64,000 nucleotides of DNA from Lachnospiraceae bacterium (lineage in GTDB: Bacteria; Bacillota; Clostridia; Lachnospirales; Lachnospiraceae): contig JAQYAY010000057.1 in NCBI GenBank assembly GCA_029338735.1, positions 62,001 through 126,000 of the forward strand, given 5' to 3'. A model generated the notes under the pieces. It saw nothing but the letters and a program-made list of their open reading frames with translations, was not told the origin of the DNA and did no database searches. How positions within the stretch are numbered: position 1 is the first letter of the stretch; the number at the start of each line of letters is the position of its first letter. Position numbers and translations under genes: made by a program. Of this stretch, positions 45,339 to 54,090 are shown in pieces.

Positions 45339-46577
45339 TTATTCAAACCTTTCGTCGATCACGCGCTTCGACTTCTTCTCAGAACGAGGAAGGACGCCAA
45401 TCTCGACTACTTTGACTATAGGGGTAAAACCGATGCGGGCCTTTACCTTTTCAGCAACAGCCTCTGCAAGTTCAGCAAAATCCACAAGACCAGTTGTAGC
45501 CTCGACATAGATACGCATCGTATCCTTGCCGTCGAGATGAGAGATGCGGATCTGATACTCACTTGAGAGATCATCGAATGTCGCCAGGATTTCCTCAATC
45601 TGCTTCGGGAATACATTGACACCCTTTATCTTCATCATGTCATCAGAACGTCCCATAATCGTATCAATACGAGGATACCTGCTGCCGCATGCGCAGTCAC
45701 CCGGGATGATACGTGAAATATCATGTGTCCTGAATCTGATCAGCGGCGCACCTTCCTTCACGAGGGTCGTGATCACGATCTCACCCCAGGTACCGTCAGG
45801 CACATTCTCACCTGTCTCAGGATTGATGATCTCGAGATAGATGTAGTCATCCCAGTAATGCATTCCGCACTCATACTTGCAGCTGATGCCAATTCCAGGG
45901 CCGTAGATCTCAGTGAGTCCGTAGATATCATAAATCTCAATACCGAGCTCACCTTTGATTCTGTTCCTCATCTTCTCTCCCCAGCGCTCGGAACCGATGA
46001 TACCCTTCTTCAGATAAATCTTGTCTCCGAGATCTTCCTTCTCTATCTCCTCTGCAAGAAGAAGTGCGTATGATGAAGTGGAGCACAGAACTGTCGTCTT
46101 CATGTCCTGCATGAACTGCAGCTGCTTCTTCGTATTGCCAGGACCCATAGGAACTGCCATTGCTCCAAGCCTCTCACAGCCAGCCTGAAATCCGATTCCG
46201 GCAGTCCAGAGTCCGTATCCCGGTGTGATCTGTACTCTGTCCTTATTTGTGACGCCTGCCATCTCATAGCAGCGTTTAAACATCTCAGCCCAGTCGTCTA
46301 CATCCTTTGCTGTATAAGGGATGATGACAGGGGTTCCTGTCGTACCACTTGAAGAGTGAATACGCACAATCTTCTCCTCAGGAACTGCCATGAGTCCAAG
46401 CGGATATGCATCACGCAGGTCCTGCTTCTGTGAGAAAGGAAGAGCCTTGAATTCCTCTATCGACTTTACTTCCCTGATACCGGCCTCACGTAATTTTTTC
46501 CCATAAAAATTATCCGATTTCTCCAGGCGTTTCACCTGGTCATTAACCATTGCCAGCTGTTCGTCATTAATTTCCAT
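45339..46577 (-). CDS. paaK: Phenylacetate-CoA ligase family protein (aryl-CoA ligase)
   Basis: A 412-residue ANL-superfamily enzyme. The P-loop-like motif HSSSGTTGTPVIIPYT, YDIYGLTEIYGPGI, the RFRTHDISRI hinge region and C-terminal lysine region are as in PaaK. It interconverts arylacetate and arylacetyl-CoA. The start overlaps iorB by 11 bases. With iorAB it fits an arylpyruvate to arylacetyl-CoA to arylacetate route in aromatic amino-acid fermentation; direction is inference. Confidence 0.92.
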   Translation of the reverse strand: MEINDEQLAMVNDQVKRLEKSDNFYGKKLREAGIREVKSIEEFKALPFSQKQDLRDAYPLGLMAVPEEKIVRIHSSSGTTGTPVIIPYTAKDVDDWAEMFKRCYEMAGVTNKDRVQITPGYGLWTAGIGFQAGCERLGAMAVPMGPGNTKKQLQFMQDMKTTVLCSTSSYALLLAEEIEKEDLGDKIYLKKGIIGSERWGEKMRNRIKGELGIEIYDIYGLTEIYGPGIGISCKYECGMHYWDDYIYLEIINPETGENVPDGTWGEIVITTLVKEGAPLIRFRTHDISRIIPGDCACGSRYPRIDTIMGRSDDMMKIKGVNVFPKQIEEILATFDDLSSEYQIRISHLDGKDTMRIYVEATTGLVDFAELAEAVAEKVKARIGFTPIVKVVEIGVLPRSEKKSKRVIDERFE

Positions 46578-47139
46578 AGTCTAATGCCCTCTCGTTGACT
46601 TCCCAGAGCTTCTCCGGAAGCCTCTCATGAATTGCATCATTTATATCGTCTGTCTCAAGTCCCAGCTCTCCTGAGCGTACTGCAGCTCCAAGCAGAAGGA
46701 CATTTAAGACTTTTGAATTACCAATTTTCTCAAGCGCTTCATCGGTTTCTATTACTGTGAGATTATCTACTTCTTTTTTCAGATAATCTATCTGAGCCTG
46801 ATCATTGTATTCTGCTATTCCAATCATCGCAGATACAGGTTCCACCGGTCTGCGGCTCACTACAACAGCTCCGTCCTTCTTAAGAAAAGGAAGCTGTCTT
46901 ACTGCCTCTCCCGGCTCGAAAGCTATGATGAGATCTGCCTGACCCTTTCCAATGAGTGGTCCATTTATTCCGTCACCGATCTTCACATGAGAGAAAACCG
47001 AACCGCCACGCTGAGCCATTCCGATTGTCTCTGCTGTCTCTACATGCATTCCACGCTTCATTGCAGCTGCTGCTATCAGCTTGCTTGCCAGTATGGTTCC
47101 CTGGCCTCCGACTCCACAGAGGATTATGTTTTTACTCAT
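46567..47139 (-). CDS. iorB: Indolepyruvate:ferredoxin oxidoreductase, beta subunit
   Basis: A 190-residue 2-oxoacid oxidoreductase gamma-type domain protein: ILCGVGGQGTILASKLIA at the N-terminus, ETIGMAQRGGSVFSHV, and GKGQADLIIAFEPGEA. It pairs with IorA to oxidatively decarboxylate aryl pyruvates. The start is the ATG at 47139 behind GGAGGTGG; the upstream GTG lies in the Shine-Dalgarno itself. It overlaps iorA by eight bases. Confidence 0.94.
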   Translation of the reverse strand: MSKNIILCGVGGQGTILASKLIAAAAMKRGMHVETAETIGMAQRGGSVFSHVKIGDGINGPLIGKGQADLIIAFEPGEAVRQLPFLKKDGAVVVSRRPVEPVSAMIGIAEYNDQAQIDYLKKEVDNLTVIETDEALEKIGNSKVLNVLLLGAAVRSGELGLETDDINDAIHERLPEKLWEVNERALDYGN

Positions 47140-48952
47140 TATGTCCACCTCCGCTTATCGCCTGTACCGGACAGATCTGCTCGCAGAGAGTACATCCGGT
47201 GCAGAGAGTCTCATCGATTGAAGCCTTGCCACCTTTAAAAATAAGTGCCGGACAGCCGAGCTCATTGATACATCTCTTACATCCGATGCACTTTTCAGGA
47301 TCAATATGAGACTGTCCTGACTTCGGCTTGAATTTCACAATACAAGGCGACTTGAAGATGATAGCCTTGATACCTGGTTCATCAGCTACTCGCTTTACAG
47401 TCTCAACCGCTGTGTCCAAGTCAAGCGGATCCACAGTCTCTACTGTCGTGAGTCCAATTGCACGGAGTATCTTCTCTATGCTTACCTTGTCTACGACATC
47501 TCCCATCAGGGTATGTCCTGTACCCGGATGCGGCTGATGACCAGTCATGGCAGTCGTTGAATTATCAAGAACGACAAGAGTCATATCGGCCTGATTATAG
47601 AAAGCATTGATTGTTCCTGTGATTCCTGATGCGAAAAATGTCGAGTCTCCGACAAATGCAAACGCCTTCGTATCAGGCTCCATACGGTTAAGGCCCTGAG
47701 CCATGTTGATGCCTGCACCCATGCACAGACACGTATCTGTCATATCAAGAGGATGAGCATTGCCGAGAGTATAGCATCCTATATCTCCGCAGTATATGGT
47801 CTTCTTGCCCTTCATAGCCTGCTTTACAGCATAGAAGCTGGCACGATGCGGACAGCCTGCACAGAGCACAGGAGGTCTGACTGCAAGCTCAGGAGGATCA
47901 TCTCGCTTGGCTTCATCAGAAGCTGCGCCGGTTCCCAGGAACTTCGCAATATCTTCCTTTACAGAATCAACTGAGTTCTCGCCAGATGGTTTCACATCAC
48001 CTGTGAGCTTTCCACGTATCTTTACATTGAGTCCGTATTTACCACAGATAAAAATAAGATTTCTCTCGATCACAGGATCAAGCTCCTCGATACAGAGAAC
48101 CTCTTCTTTATCCTTCAGGAATTCAACAGCCAGTTCTTCAGGGAATGGAAACGGAGTTGCAACCCTTAATATATCTGGGGCTTCACTATCTCCAATCGCA
48201 TCAAGCGTATACTCATAGTTGATTCCATGAGTAGCTATCCCCTTTTTCCTATTCCCTATCCCCTTTTTAACGAAGTTTCTCTTATATTCTGAGAATACCT
48301 TAGTCAGGTCTGCATTTCTCTTCTCTATAAGAGCATGATTCTTTACAGATAATCTCGGGAAAATAACCCACTTCGAAGCGTCTTTTACGAATCCTTCTGG
48401 CTTTGTCTGATAATACTCAGAAGGTTCTTTTACATCTATCGATTCATAGCCATGATCGACTCTCGTCGTAGGTCTGAAAAATACTGGAGTATGATATTTC
48501 TCTGAAAAGTCAAAGGCCTCCTGTATCATCTCATAGGCTTCATGCACCGATGACGGATCGAATACGGGCACCTTCGAATACATACCGAAGGTTCTCGTAT
48601 CCTGCTCGGTCTGGCTCGATATCGGGCCCGGATCATCAGCTACTACAATCACCATTCCACCTTTGACACCGATATACTCAAGGCTCATCAGAGGGTCTGA
48701 AGCGACATTGAGTCCGACCTGCTTCATAGTGACAAGAGACCTTGCACCCGCAAGTGACGCTCCAGCCGCCATCTCAAGGCCCGCCTTTTCATTAACAGAC
48801 CACTCCACATATACATCGCCAGGATTTTTCTTTGCTATCGTCTCAAGGATCTCCGTAGACGGAGTCCCCGGATACCCGGAAGCCGCATCTACACCGGCTG
48901 CAAGGGCACCAAGGGCAATAGCCTCGTTTCCCATTAGGAATTCTTTATGCAT
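47132..48952 (-). CDS. iorA: Indolepyruvate:ferredoxin oxidoreductase, alpha subunit
   Basis: A 606-residue thiamine-diphosphate enzyme. N-terminal pyrimidine domain (MGNEAIALGALAAGVDAASGYPGTPSTE), ThDP-binding domain (GDIGCYTLGNAHPLDMTDTC ... VGDSTFFASGI ... DNSTTAMTGHQPHPGTG), and a C-terminal ferredoxin with two 4Fe-4S motifs (CIGCKRCINELGCP and CTGCTLCEQICPV). It oxidises arylpyruvates from Trp, Phe and Tyr to arylacetyl-CoA, reducing ferredoxin. The frame is open 41 codons upstream, but AAAGG before the ATG at 48952 and the family start support this choice. Confidence 0.96.
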   Translation of the reverse strand: MHKEFLMGNEAIALGALAAGVDAASGYPGTPSTEILETIAKKNPGDVYVEWSVNEKAGLEMAAGASLAGARSLVTMKQVGLNVASDPLMSLEYIGVKGGMVIVVADDPGPISSQTEQDTRTFGMYSKVPVFDPSSVHEAYEMIQEAFDFSEKYHTPVFFRPTTRVDHGYESIDVKEPSEYYQTKPEGFVKDASKWVIFPRLSVKNHALIEKRNADLTKVFSEYKRNFVKKGIGNRKKGIATHGINYEYTLDAIGDSEAPDILRVATPFPFPEELAVEFLKDKEEVLCIEELDPVIERNLIFICGKYGLNVKIRGKLTGDVKPSGENSVDSVKEDIAKFLGTGAASDEAKRDDPPELAVRPPVLCAGCPHRASFYAVKQAMKGKKTIYCGDIGCYTLGNAHPLDMTDTCLCMGAGINMAQGLNRMEPDTKAFAFVGDSTFFASGITGTINAFYNQADMTLVVLDNSTTAMTGHQPHPGTGHTLMGDVVDKVSIEKILRAIGLTTVETVDPLDLDTAVETVKRVADEPGIKAIIFKSPCIVKFKPKSGQSHIDPEKCIGCKRCINELGCPALIFKGGKASIDETLCTGCTLCEQICPVQAISGGGHNE

Positions 48953-48999
48953 ACATACCTTTCTATAACGTACCAGGCTGTCGATTCTGCCTCTAAATC

Positions 49000-50367
49000 T
49001 TATAAATGAATTATACCGAAAGCATTTGCTACTGCTGAAACTAATATGATCAGGCAGAACAGCGGGCAGAGCCACTTGATCATGAAGTGGAAAATCTTCT
49101 TTCTTACGAACTTCGCTCCGCCAAGCGTCACTTCCTCATCTATTTTATCAAGTCCTATGACCTTCGACACTAAGAGGCAGGTCGCAATTGCTGCAAGCGG
49201 CATCATGACTGAGTTCGTGATGAAATCGAAGAAATCAAGGAACTGCATTCCGATTATCTTTACATTTGCAAGGACTCCGTAGCCAAGAGCTGAAAGTGTT
49301 CCAAGGCCCAGCATTATAGCTCCGATCACAATCGTTGCTTTTTTTCTTGACCAGCCCAGCTCATCCTCAAGTGTTGATACTGCTGACTCCATCAACGCTA
49401 TTGATGATGTAAGAGCTGCAAAGAGCACCAGCATGAAGAACAGCAGCCCGAATGCTCTTCCACCAGGGAATGATGCGAAGGTCTTCGGCATCGTGATAAA
49501 CATAAGTGACGGACCTGCGTCAAGGTTCTTGCCTGCGTCTGCTCCTGAAAATGCGAATACTGCAGGAATTATCATGAGACCTGCAAGGAATGCAATCAGG
49601 GTATCGAATATCTCGACCTGATCAGTGCTTTCCTCAATTGACACATCCTTTTTCATATAGCTGCCGAACGTGATCAGGATTCCCATTGCGATAGACAGCG
49701 AATAGAACATCTGCTGCATTGCTGTAACTACTGTCATCCATGAGAAACGCTCTGTGCTAGGCACTAGCAGGTACTTTATTCCTGCACCGGCTCCTGGTCT
49801 TGTCATTGTATAGATACAGATGATAAAAGCCAGAACTACAAGGATCGGCATCAGAATCTTCGATACTCTCTCGATTCCGCCCTGAACTCCCATGTATACA
49901 ATCACCGTTGTAAGCAGAGCAAAAATTATAAACCATACCTCAGGTGAGACTCCGCTTATGAAATCACTGAAATTTCCATCTACTGCGATTTCTTTGGCTG
50001 GCTTTGTGATATAGTCCACCATGTATTTGATGACCCATCCACCGATTACTGAATAATACGGCACAATAAGCATCGGGACTATCGCATTGATCCAGCCTCC
50101 GAGACGATATCCTTTTTTCTTCGTGAAATGATTGAATGCTCCTACCGGACTCTTCTGGCTCATTCGGCCAATTGCCGTCTCCGCCATGATCATCGTATAA
50201 CCAAATGTCGCCGCAAGGATGATGTAGCAGATCAGATATGTTCCACCGCCATACTTTGCACATAGATACGGAAATCTCCAGATATTTCCTAATCCCACCG
50301 AGGCCCCTGCTGCTGACAGCACGAAGCCGAGTTTTCCTGTAAAACTGGCCCTCTTCTTACTACTCAC
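49000..50367 (-). CDS. Sodium-dependent amino-acid transporter, NSS family
   Basis: A 455-residue membrane protein with about 11-12 helices. The first helix carries the NSS sodium-site signature (LSAAGASVGLGNIWRFPYL), followed by GGGTYLICY and later helices typical of SNF/LeuT-like carriers. It lies 47 bases upstream of iorA, so aromatic amino acids are the likely cargo. The GTG start lacks its own ribosome site and overlaps the end of a 12-codon leader ORF. Confidence 0.92.
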   Translation of the reverse strand: MSSKKRASFTGKLGFVLSAAGASVGLGNIWRFPYLCAKYGGGTYLICYIILAATFGYTMIMAETAIGRMSQKSPVGAFNHFTKKKGYRLGGWINAIVPMLIVPYYSVIGGWVIKYMVDYITKPAKEIAVDGNFSDFISGVSPEVWFIIFALLTTVIVYMGVQGGIERVSKILMPILVVLAFIICIYTMTRPGAGAGIKYLLVPSTERFSWMTVVTAMQQMFYSLSIAMGILITFGSYMKKDVSIEESTDQVEIFDTLIAFLAGLMIIPAVFAFSGADAGKNLDAGPSLMFITMPKTFASFPGGRAFGLLFFMLVLFAALTSSIALMESAVSTLEDELGWSRKKATIVIGAIMLGLGTLSALGYGVLANVKIIGMQFLDFFDFITNSVMMPLAAIATCLLVSKVIGLDKIDEEVTLGGAKFVRKKIFHFMIKWLCPLFCLIILVSAVANAFGIIHL

Positions 50368-50398
50368 GTCTGTTAATTGAACGGTATATTAAATACAC
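50360..50398 (-). CDS. Putative 12-residue leader peptide coupled to the NSS transporter
   Basis: A GTG with AGGAG seven bases upstream opens a 12-codon frame (MYLIYRSINRRE) ending in TAG. The stop overlaps the transporter start by eight bases (GTGAGTAG). The transporter has no ribosome site of its own and has an in-frame stop close upstream. Translational coupling through this short ORF is the simplest reading. No run of aromatic codons is present, only two Tyr. Confidence 0.5.
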   Translation of the reverse strand: MYLIYRSINRRE

Positions 50399-50435
50399 CC
50401 TTCTTCTCCTTTCTTTTCCAAAATACAACTTTGAT

Positions 50436-50463
50436 ATTATAACACACTCATAATTAAAGACAA
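50436..50463 (-). promoter_or_regulatory. Promoter for the NSS-iorAB-paaK gene train
   Basis: Minus-strand TTGTCT, 16-base spacer, TATAAT, 38 bases before the leader ORF. Confidence 0.65.
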
Positions 50464-50469
50464 GGGCAA

Positions 50470-50544
50470 GACAAGGGGACGGTTCTCCTGTCTTTTTAAT
50501 TAAAATGATTTTAGTTAAAAAGACAGGAGAACCGTCCCCTTGTC
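50470..50544. repeat. Palindromic intergenic element, copy 2
   Basis: Arms beginning GACAAGGGGACGGTTCTCC and ending in its complement GGAGAACCGTCCCCTTGTC flank an AT-rich centre. It matches the element at 32954-33030 over both arms, differing mainly in the centre. It lies between the ROK gene and the NSS promoter. Confidence 0.85.
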
Positions 50545-50560
50545 CGCACTCATCTAAAGA

Positions 50561-51430
50561 TCAGACTGCATCAAAGCCCAGCTTCAGACAGCCCATGATT
50601 CCCTGGTCATCGTGAAGACTTGCCGGAACAATGTAGTGATCCATGTCATTTACTGTATCATTTTTTATGTAGCCATTCAGCAGCTCCCTCGTCTTCTCTC
50701 TTACTAAAGGGAAGAGCTGTGTCTGATGCATGACTCCGCCACCCAGAATGATGATCTTCGGTGAGAGCATGAGTGTAGTCGTCACCATACACTGTGCCAG
50801 ATAATATGCCTCAAGGTCCCAGACCTTTGCATCATCCTTCATCTCTATTGCCTTCTTTCCCCATCTTTTCTCTATTGAAGGTCCTGCTGCCATACCCTCG
50901 AGACAGGCTCCATGGAACGGACATATTCCTTCAGGCATCGGATCATCTTCTCTCACTCTAAGAAGCATGTGACCCGCTTCAGGATGCATGGCCCCATGCA
51001 CCAGCTTTCCTCCACTCATCACACCTGCACCGACTCCTGTTCCTATAGTGTAGTATACAGCGTCTCCCAGGCCTTTTGCCTGACCATATGTCACTTCGCC
51101 AAGCAGTGAGCCATTCACATCTGTATCGAATCCGACTGGCACATTCAGACCATTGGCAAAATATCCGGCGATATCGGTGTTCATCCACGCTGTCTTTGGT
51201 GTTGTCGTGATATATCCATAGGTATCTGAATCCCTGTCAAGATCAATCGGTCCGAAACACGCTATACCCAGGGCTTCGATTTTTTTTCCTTTGAAATAAT
51301 CCAGTAGCTGTGGCAGCGTCTCTTCCGGTGTCACAGTTGGAAAAGACTCCTGCTCATAGATCTTTCCTGTCTCATCTCCAATTGCGCAGACCATCTTGGT
51401 CCCGCCTGCTTCAAGTGCTCCAATCCTCAT
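50561..51430 (-). CDS. ROK-family fructokinase-like sugar kinase
   Basis: A 289-residue protein with the ASKHA phosphate loop GALEAGGTKMVCAIG, sugar-site GFDTDVNGSLLGE, TIGTGVGAGVMSGGKLVHG, and the ROK zinc/signature HPEAGHMLLRV...CPFHGACLEG. The first loop and HGxCLEG pattern are those of bacterial fructokinases, so fructose is likely. The start ATG overlaps the GNAT stop (TAATG). Confidence 0.9.
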   Translation of the reverse strand: MRIGALEAGGTKMVCAIGDETGKIYEQESFPTVTPEETLPQLLDYFKGKKIEALGIACFGPIDLDRDSDTYGYITTTPKTAWMNTDIAGYFANGLNVPVGFDTDVNGSLLGEVTYGQAKGLGDAVYYTIGTGVGAGVMSGGKLVHGAMHPEAGHMLLRVREDDPMPEGICPFHGACLEGMAAGPSIEKRWGKKAIEMKDDAKVWDLEAYYLAQCMVTTTLMLSPKIIILGGGVMHQTQLFPLVREKTRELLNGYIKNDTVNDMDHYIVPASLHDDQGIMGCLKLGFDAV

Positions 51431-52185
51431 TATGCTTCCTCCTTTAGAATCCACAGGTTCTCACCTGCATCCGGTATCTCTCCCGCCTCATTAAATCCCA
51501 GTTTCTGCGCAAGTGCAGCAGATGCTTTATTTAAAGGCGCAATCTGTGCGAAAAACTGATGATGTCCCTTGCTGCGTGCCAGTTCCAGAACTGCTCTGGT
51601 AGTCTCGAGTCCATATCCCTGATGCCATAGATCAGGATCTGTCACATAGCCCAGTTCAAGCCAGTTATCATCACTATGCAATACTGCCTCGTCTACGGTT
51701 TTTTCCGACTTTATGACCGGCAATACCTTATACTCCAGTCCGCATCTGCCGATCAGTCTGCCATCTGATTTCAGAAATACATTCCACATTCCGAAATCAT
51801 AGAATCTGTATATATTGTCGAAGTAATCCTGCTCGTATGCTTTCTCCTCGAGATACGGATACAGCGGCTCCATGAACTCCGTCACTCCTGGCTTGTCATA
51901 CAGATCAAAAAGCTTCAGAACATCATTTTCCGGATCCATCTGCTTTATTACTGTCCGCCCTGTCTCCAGAATAACCCTTGGGATCCTGTAATACAAGTCA
52001 TGTACTTCTTTTATATAATCATCGTAAAGAGCATCAGGAGATGTAATGATAAAATCCGTCCGAAGCCTGATACCATCATGCTCGTATCCTATTACAGCTA
52101 TGCCTTCCCCTGAAGCTTTATCGATTTCCTCCTGGGAATCAGTGATTATGACAGGCCGTGGGCAGTTAATTTTTTTCAAAAACAT
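51430..52185 (-). CDS. GNAT-family N-acetyltransferase with an extra N-terminal domain
   Basis: A 251-residue protein. Residues about 100-250 are a RimJ/RimL-like GNAT: GRLIGRCGLEYKV, WLELGYVTDPDLWHQGYGLE (acetyl-CoA loop), and NKASAALAQKLGFNEAG. The first about 95 residues form a separate, Ile/Asp-rich alpha/beta region of unknown role. It overlaps the HD gene by 20 bases and the ROK gene by one. Substrate unknown. Confidence 0.85.
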   Translation of the reverse strand: MFLKKINCPRPVIITDSQEEIDKASGEGIAVIGYEHDGIRLRTDFIITSPDALYDDYIKEVHDLYYRIPRVILETGRTVIKQMDPENDVLKLFDLYDKPGVTEFMEPLYPYLEEKAYEQDYFDNIYRFYDFGMWNVFLKSDGRLIGRCGLEYKVLPVIKSEKTVDEAVLHSDDNWLELGYVTDPDLWHQGYGLETTRAVLELARSKGHHQFFAQIAPLNKASAALAQKLGFNEAGEIPDAGENLWILKEEA

Positions 52186-52996
52186 TGTAAAGTTCTTTTT
52201 TCAGAAGCTCCATTGCACTCTGAGTCTTCTGATTATTGCTCTGAAAAGAAACAAGCTTCTGCAGATATCCCTGTCTCTTCGTAATCTCACAACTCATCGG
52301 ATACACGAGTTCAAACGCCAGACAGCTGTGGCTTATCACATGATCAACAGAGGTCGGCTTATAGTCCGGGCTTCGCTTCACGCAGATATGCTTCCTTATT
52401 GCATCAACTGCCTGATCAGATACACAAGCATCCTTCAGCTGATTCTCAGATACATTGTAAATATCCTCAATGGATTCCTCTACATTTACCCTGAATATAT
52501 CGACTTTGTCAGCATCTCTTATGATATTGCTAAACATCGTATGCCGCTCATCGAGATCATCAGGGATCCGGTATTCAGAATGATTCCAGATTGCAGTCCT
52601 TATCAGGTCATAATCCTCTTCTGTCCCTTCTTCGATAAAGTCCGTTATCTGCCCGAACCGGCCATTTGGCATCTCATCAAAGAACTTCTGATCCACATTG
52701 TAAAAATCAGGAAACAGCACCTCACATGACAGATGTGCATGCGACATCGACTTAGCGTCATTAAAAGTCCCGTATCTCCTGATCTGCTCGAATCTTCCCA
52801 AATCATGAAGCATCCCGAGAAGCCATGCCAGATCAGTGTCCGAATCAGACAGATCAAGCGATCTCGCAATCTCATCAGCATCTTCTGCTACATGATAGGT
52901 GTGTATTATCTTAAGATTGATCTTCGGATCTGATGAATCATATGCATCTGTATATTTTCTGAATGTCTCACGTACGTGATCTCTAACGAGCTTCAT
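52166..52996 (-). CDS. HD-domain phosphohydrolase
   Basis: A 276-residue cytosolic protein. The metal-binding HD residues are visible: IIHTYHVAED (first His), LGMLHDLGRFEQ (His-Asp), a later WNHSEY, and RDADKVDIFR (last Asp). Such proteins cleave phosphate esters, often nucleotides; the substrate is not predictable. It overlaps the PNPOx-like gene by four bases and the GNAT gene by 20. Confidence 0.87.
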   Translation of the reverse strand: MKLVRDHVRETFRKYTDAYDSSDPKINLKIIHTYHVAEDADEIARSLDLSDSDTDLAWLLGMLHDLGRFEQIRRYGTFNDAKSMSHAHLSCEVLFPDFYNVDQKFFDEMPNGRFGQITDFIEEGTEEDYDLIRTAIWNHSEYRIPDDLDERHTMFSNIIRDADKVDIFRVNVEESIEDIYNVSENQLKDACVSDQAVDAIRKHICVKRSPDYKPTSVDHVISHSCLAFELVYPMSCEITKRQGYLQKLVSFQSNNQKTQSAMELLKKELYNVFEKN

Positions 52997-53469
52997 GATT
53001 CATTTACCAGCTTTCCGGTCATATGCTCCGGCACGAGTTCAAGACAGTTTACTCGTGGAAACGCATGCTCGAGCTCATGCTGCAGATACTCATTATCATC
53101 GGTAAATTTTTTGGCCAGGTTCGTACAGATCTGTCTCTTTTTATCTTCATCTGTCACTTCATGGATTCTGCCGAATATCACGACGCTATTAATATTGAGA
53201 GCCCATTCGCCATCTTTTCTGTATCCCTGATCAAAAACACAGTAGCTCACCTTGTCATTTGCTCTTATAGCATCGAGCTTGTGTCCTTCCTTTGCACAGT
53301 GAAAATACAGATGTCCGTCATCCTCACAGTACCAGTGATCCATTGGAATCCCATATGGATAACCGTCATCACCTATCATAGAAAGAACTCCTCTTGGCTG
53401 TTCCTTTAGTATCTTTACACACTCCTCATCACTGATCTGCTGCCTGAAACGGCGCATTTTTCTAAACAT
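52993..53469 (-). CDS. Pyridoxamine 5'-phosphate oxidase-like FMN-binding protein
   Basis: A 158-residue split-barrel flavoprotein: GVLSMIGDDGYPYGIPMDHWY, HLYFHCAKEGHKLDAIRANDKVSYCV and a C-terminal helix. The family includes nitroimidazole-reductase-like (NimA) proteins. AAGGAG before the ATG at 53469 sets the start; the frame is open another 29 codons. It has its own consensus promoter and lies opposite the Fur-family regulator. Confidence 0.88.
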   Translation of the reverse strand: MFRKMRRFRQQISDEECVKILKEQPRGVLSMIGDDGYPYGIPMDHWYCEDDGHLYFHCAKEGHKLDAIRANDKVSYCVFDQGYRKDGEWALNINSVVIFGRIHEVTDEDKKRQICTNLAKKFTDDNEYLQHELEHAFPRVNCLELVPEHMTGKLVNES

Positions 53470-53493
53470 AAAAATCTCCTTTTCAATATTACG

Positions 53494-53522
53494 ATTATAA
53501 AATGAAAAGACATCTTCGTCAA
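53494..53522 (-). promoter_or_regulatory. Promoter of the PNPOx-HD-GNAT-ROK operon
   Basis: Minus-strand TTGACG, exactly 17 bases, TATAAT, 25 bases before the start codon. Confidence 0.78.
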
Positions 53523-53557
53523 CTTCTGAAAGTATCCGTAAATGTACAATTTTCATC

Positions 53558-53585
53558 TTGACTTTTAGAAAAAAAAGAGTAAGAT
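53558..53585 (+). promoter_or_regulatory. Promoter of the Fur/PerR-family regulator gene
   Basis: Plus-strand TTGACT, 16 bases, TAAGAT, ending just before a palindromic operator. Confidence 0.6.
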
Positions 53586-53596
53586 AAAAGCATAAA

Positions 53597-53617
53597 CAGT
53601 AATGATAATCATTACTG
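53597..53617. promoter_or_regulatory. Fur-box-like operator
   Basis: A perfect 21-base palindrome with core GTAATGATAATCATTAC, differing from the Bacillus Fur consensus (GATAATGATAATCATTATC) by one base in each arm. It covers the expected transcription start of the regulator gene and lies 17 bases before its GTG, indicating autorepression. It is about 75 bases from the divergent promoter and might reach that one too. Confidence 0.85.
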
Positions 53618-53633
53618 ATAAGGAGTGATTACA

Positions 53634-54014
53634 GTGAAGAGATTTTCAAAACGACGGCAATGCATCCTTGATGATCTCGAGAGCAGAACAGATCACCCTA
53701 CAGCAGAAATGGTTTACAGCTCAGTCAGGAATGAGATACCGAGTATCAGTCTTGGTACAGTATATCGTAATCTGAAAGAGCTTGCAGATGAAGGTTCCAT
53801 CATCTCCTTCACACAGAATGGCAAGGAGCATTTCGATGGGAACAATCATCCTCACATCCATGTATGCTGTTCGGTATGCGGGAAGATTGGGGACCATCCT
53901 CTTCCTAAGGGACTGTTTCAGCCAGAGAATGATCCTGACTTTGATATCACGAATGTGATCATTCAGGGAATCTGCAGTGACTGCGCTTCGAAGCAGTCAG
54001 AAAGATCAGCATGA
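53634..54014 (+). CDS. Fur/PerR-family metalloregulator
   Basis: A 126-residue repressor. The winged helix has [12 protein letters not shown] and [17 protein letters not shown] (the recognition helix). The metal sites are [17 protein letters not shown] and ICSDC (structural zinc). It could sense iron (Fur) or peroxide (PerR). The operator looks Fur-like and the rubrerythrin downstream looks PerR-like, so this is unresolved. AAGGAG eight bases before the GTG at 53634 makes that the start; an earlier GTG lies within the ribosome site. Confidence 0.93.
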   Translation: MKRFSKRRQCILDDLESRTDHPTAEMVYSSVRNEIPSISLGTVYRNLKELADEGSIISFTQNGKEHFDGNNHPHIHVCCSVCGKIGDHPLPKGLFQPENDPDFDITNVIIQGICSDCASKQSERSA

Positions 54015-54090
54015 TCTATTCTCCTATTCAGGAGTTGAGATAAAGCAACAAAGGTGTGTATATTTTTTAATTAAACCAGGAGGTAACATT

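Noticed and set aside
48953..49075. Forty-one-codon extension of iorA
   Set aside because: It would overlap the transporter gene and is not homologous to IorA; AAAGG serves the ATG at 48952.
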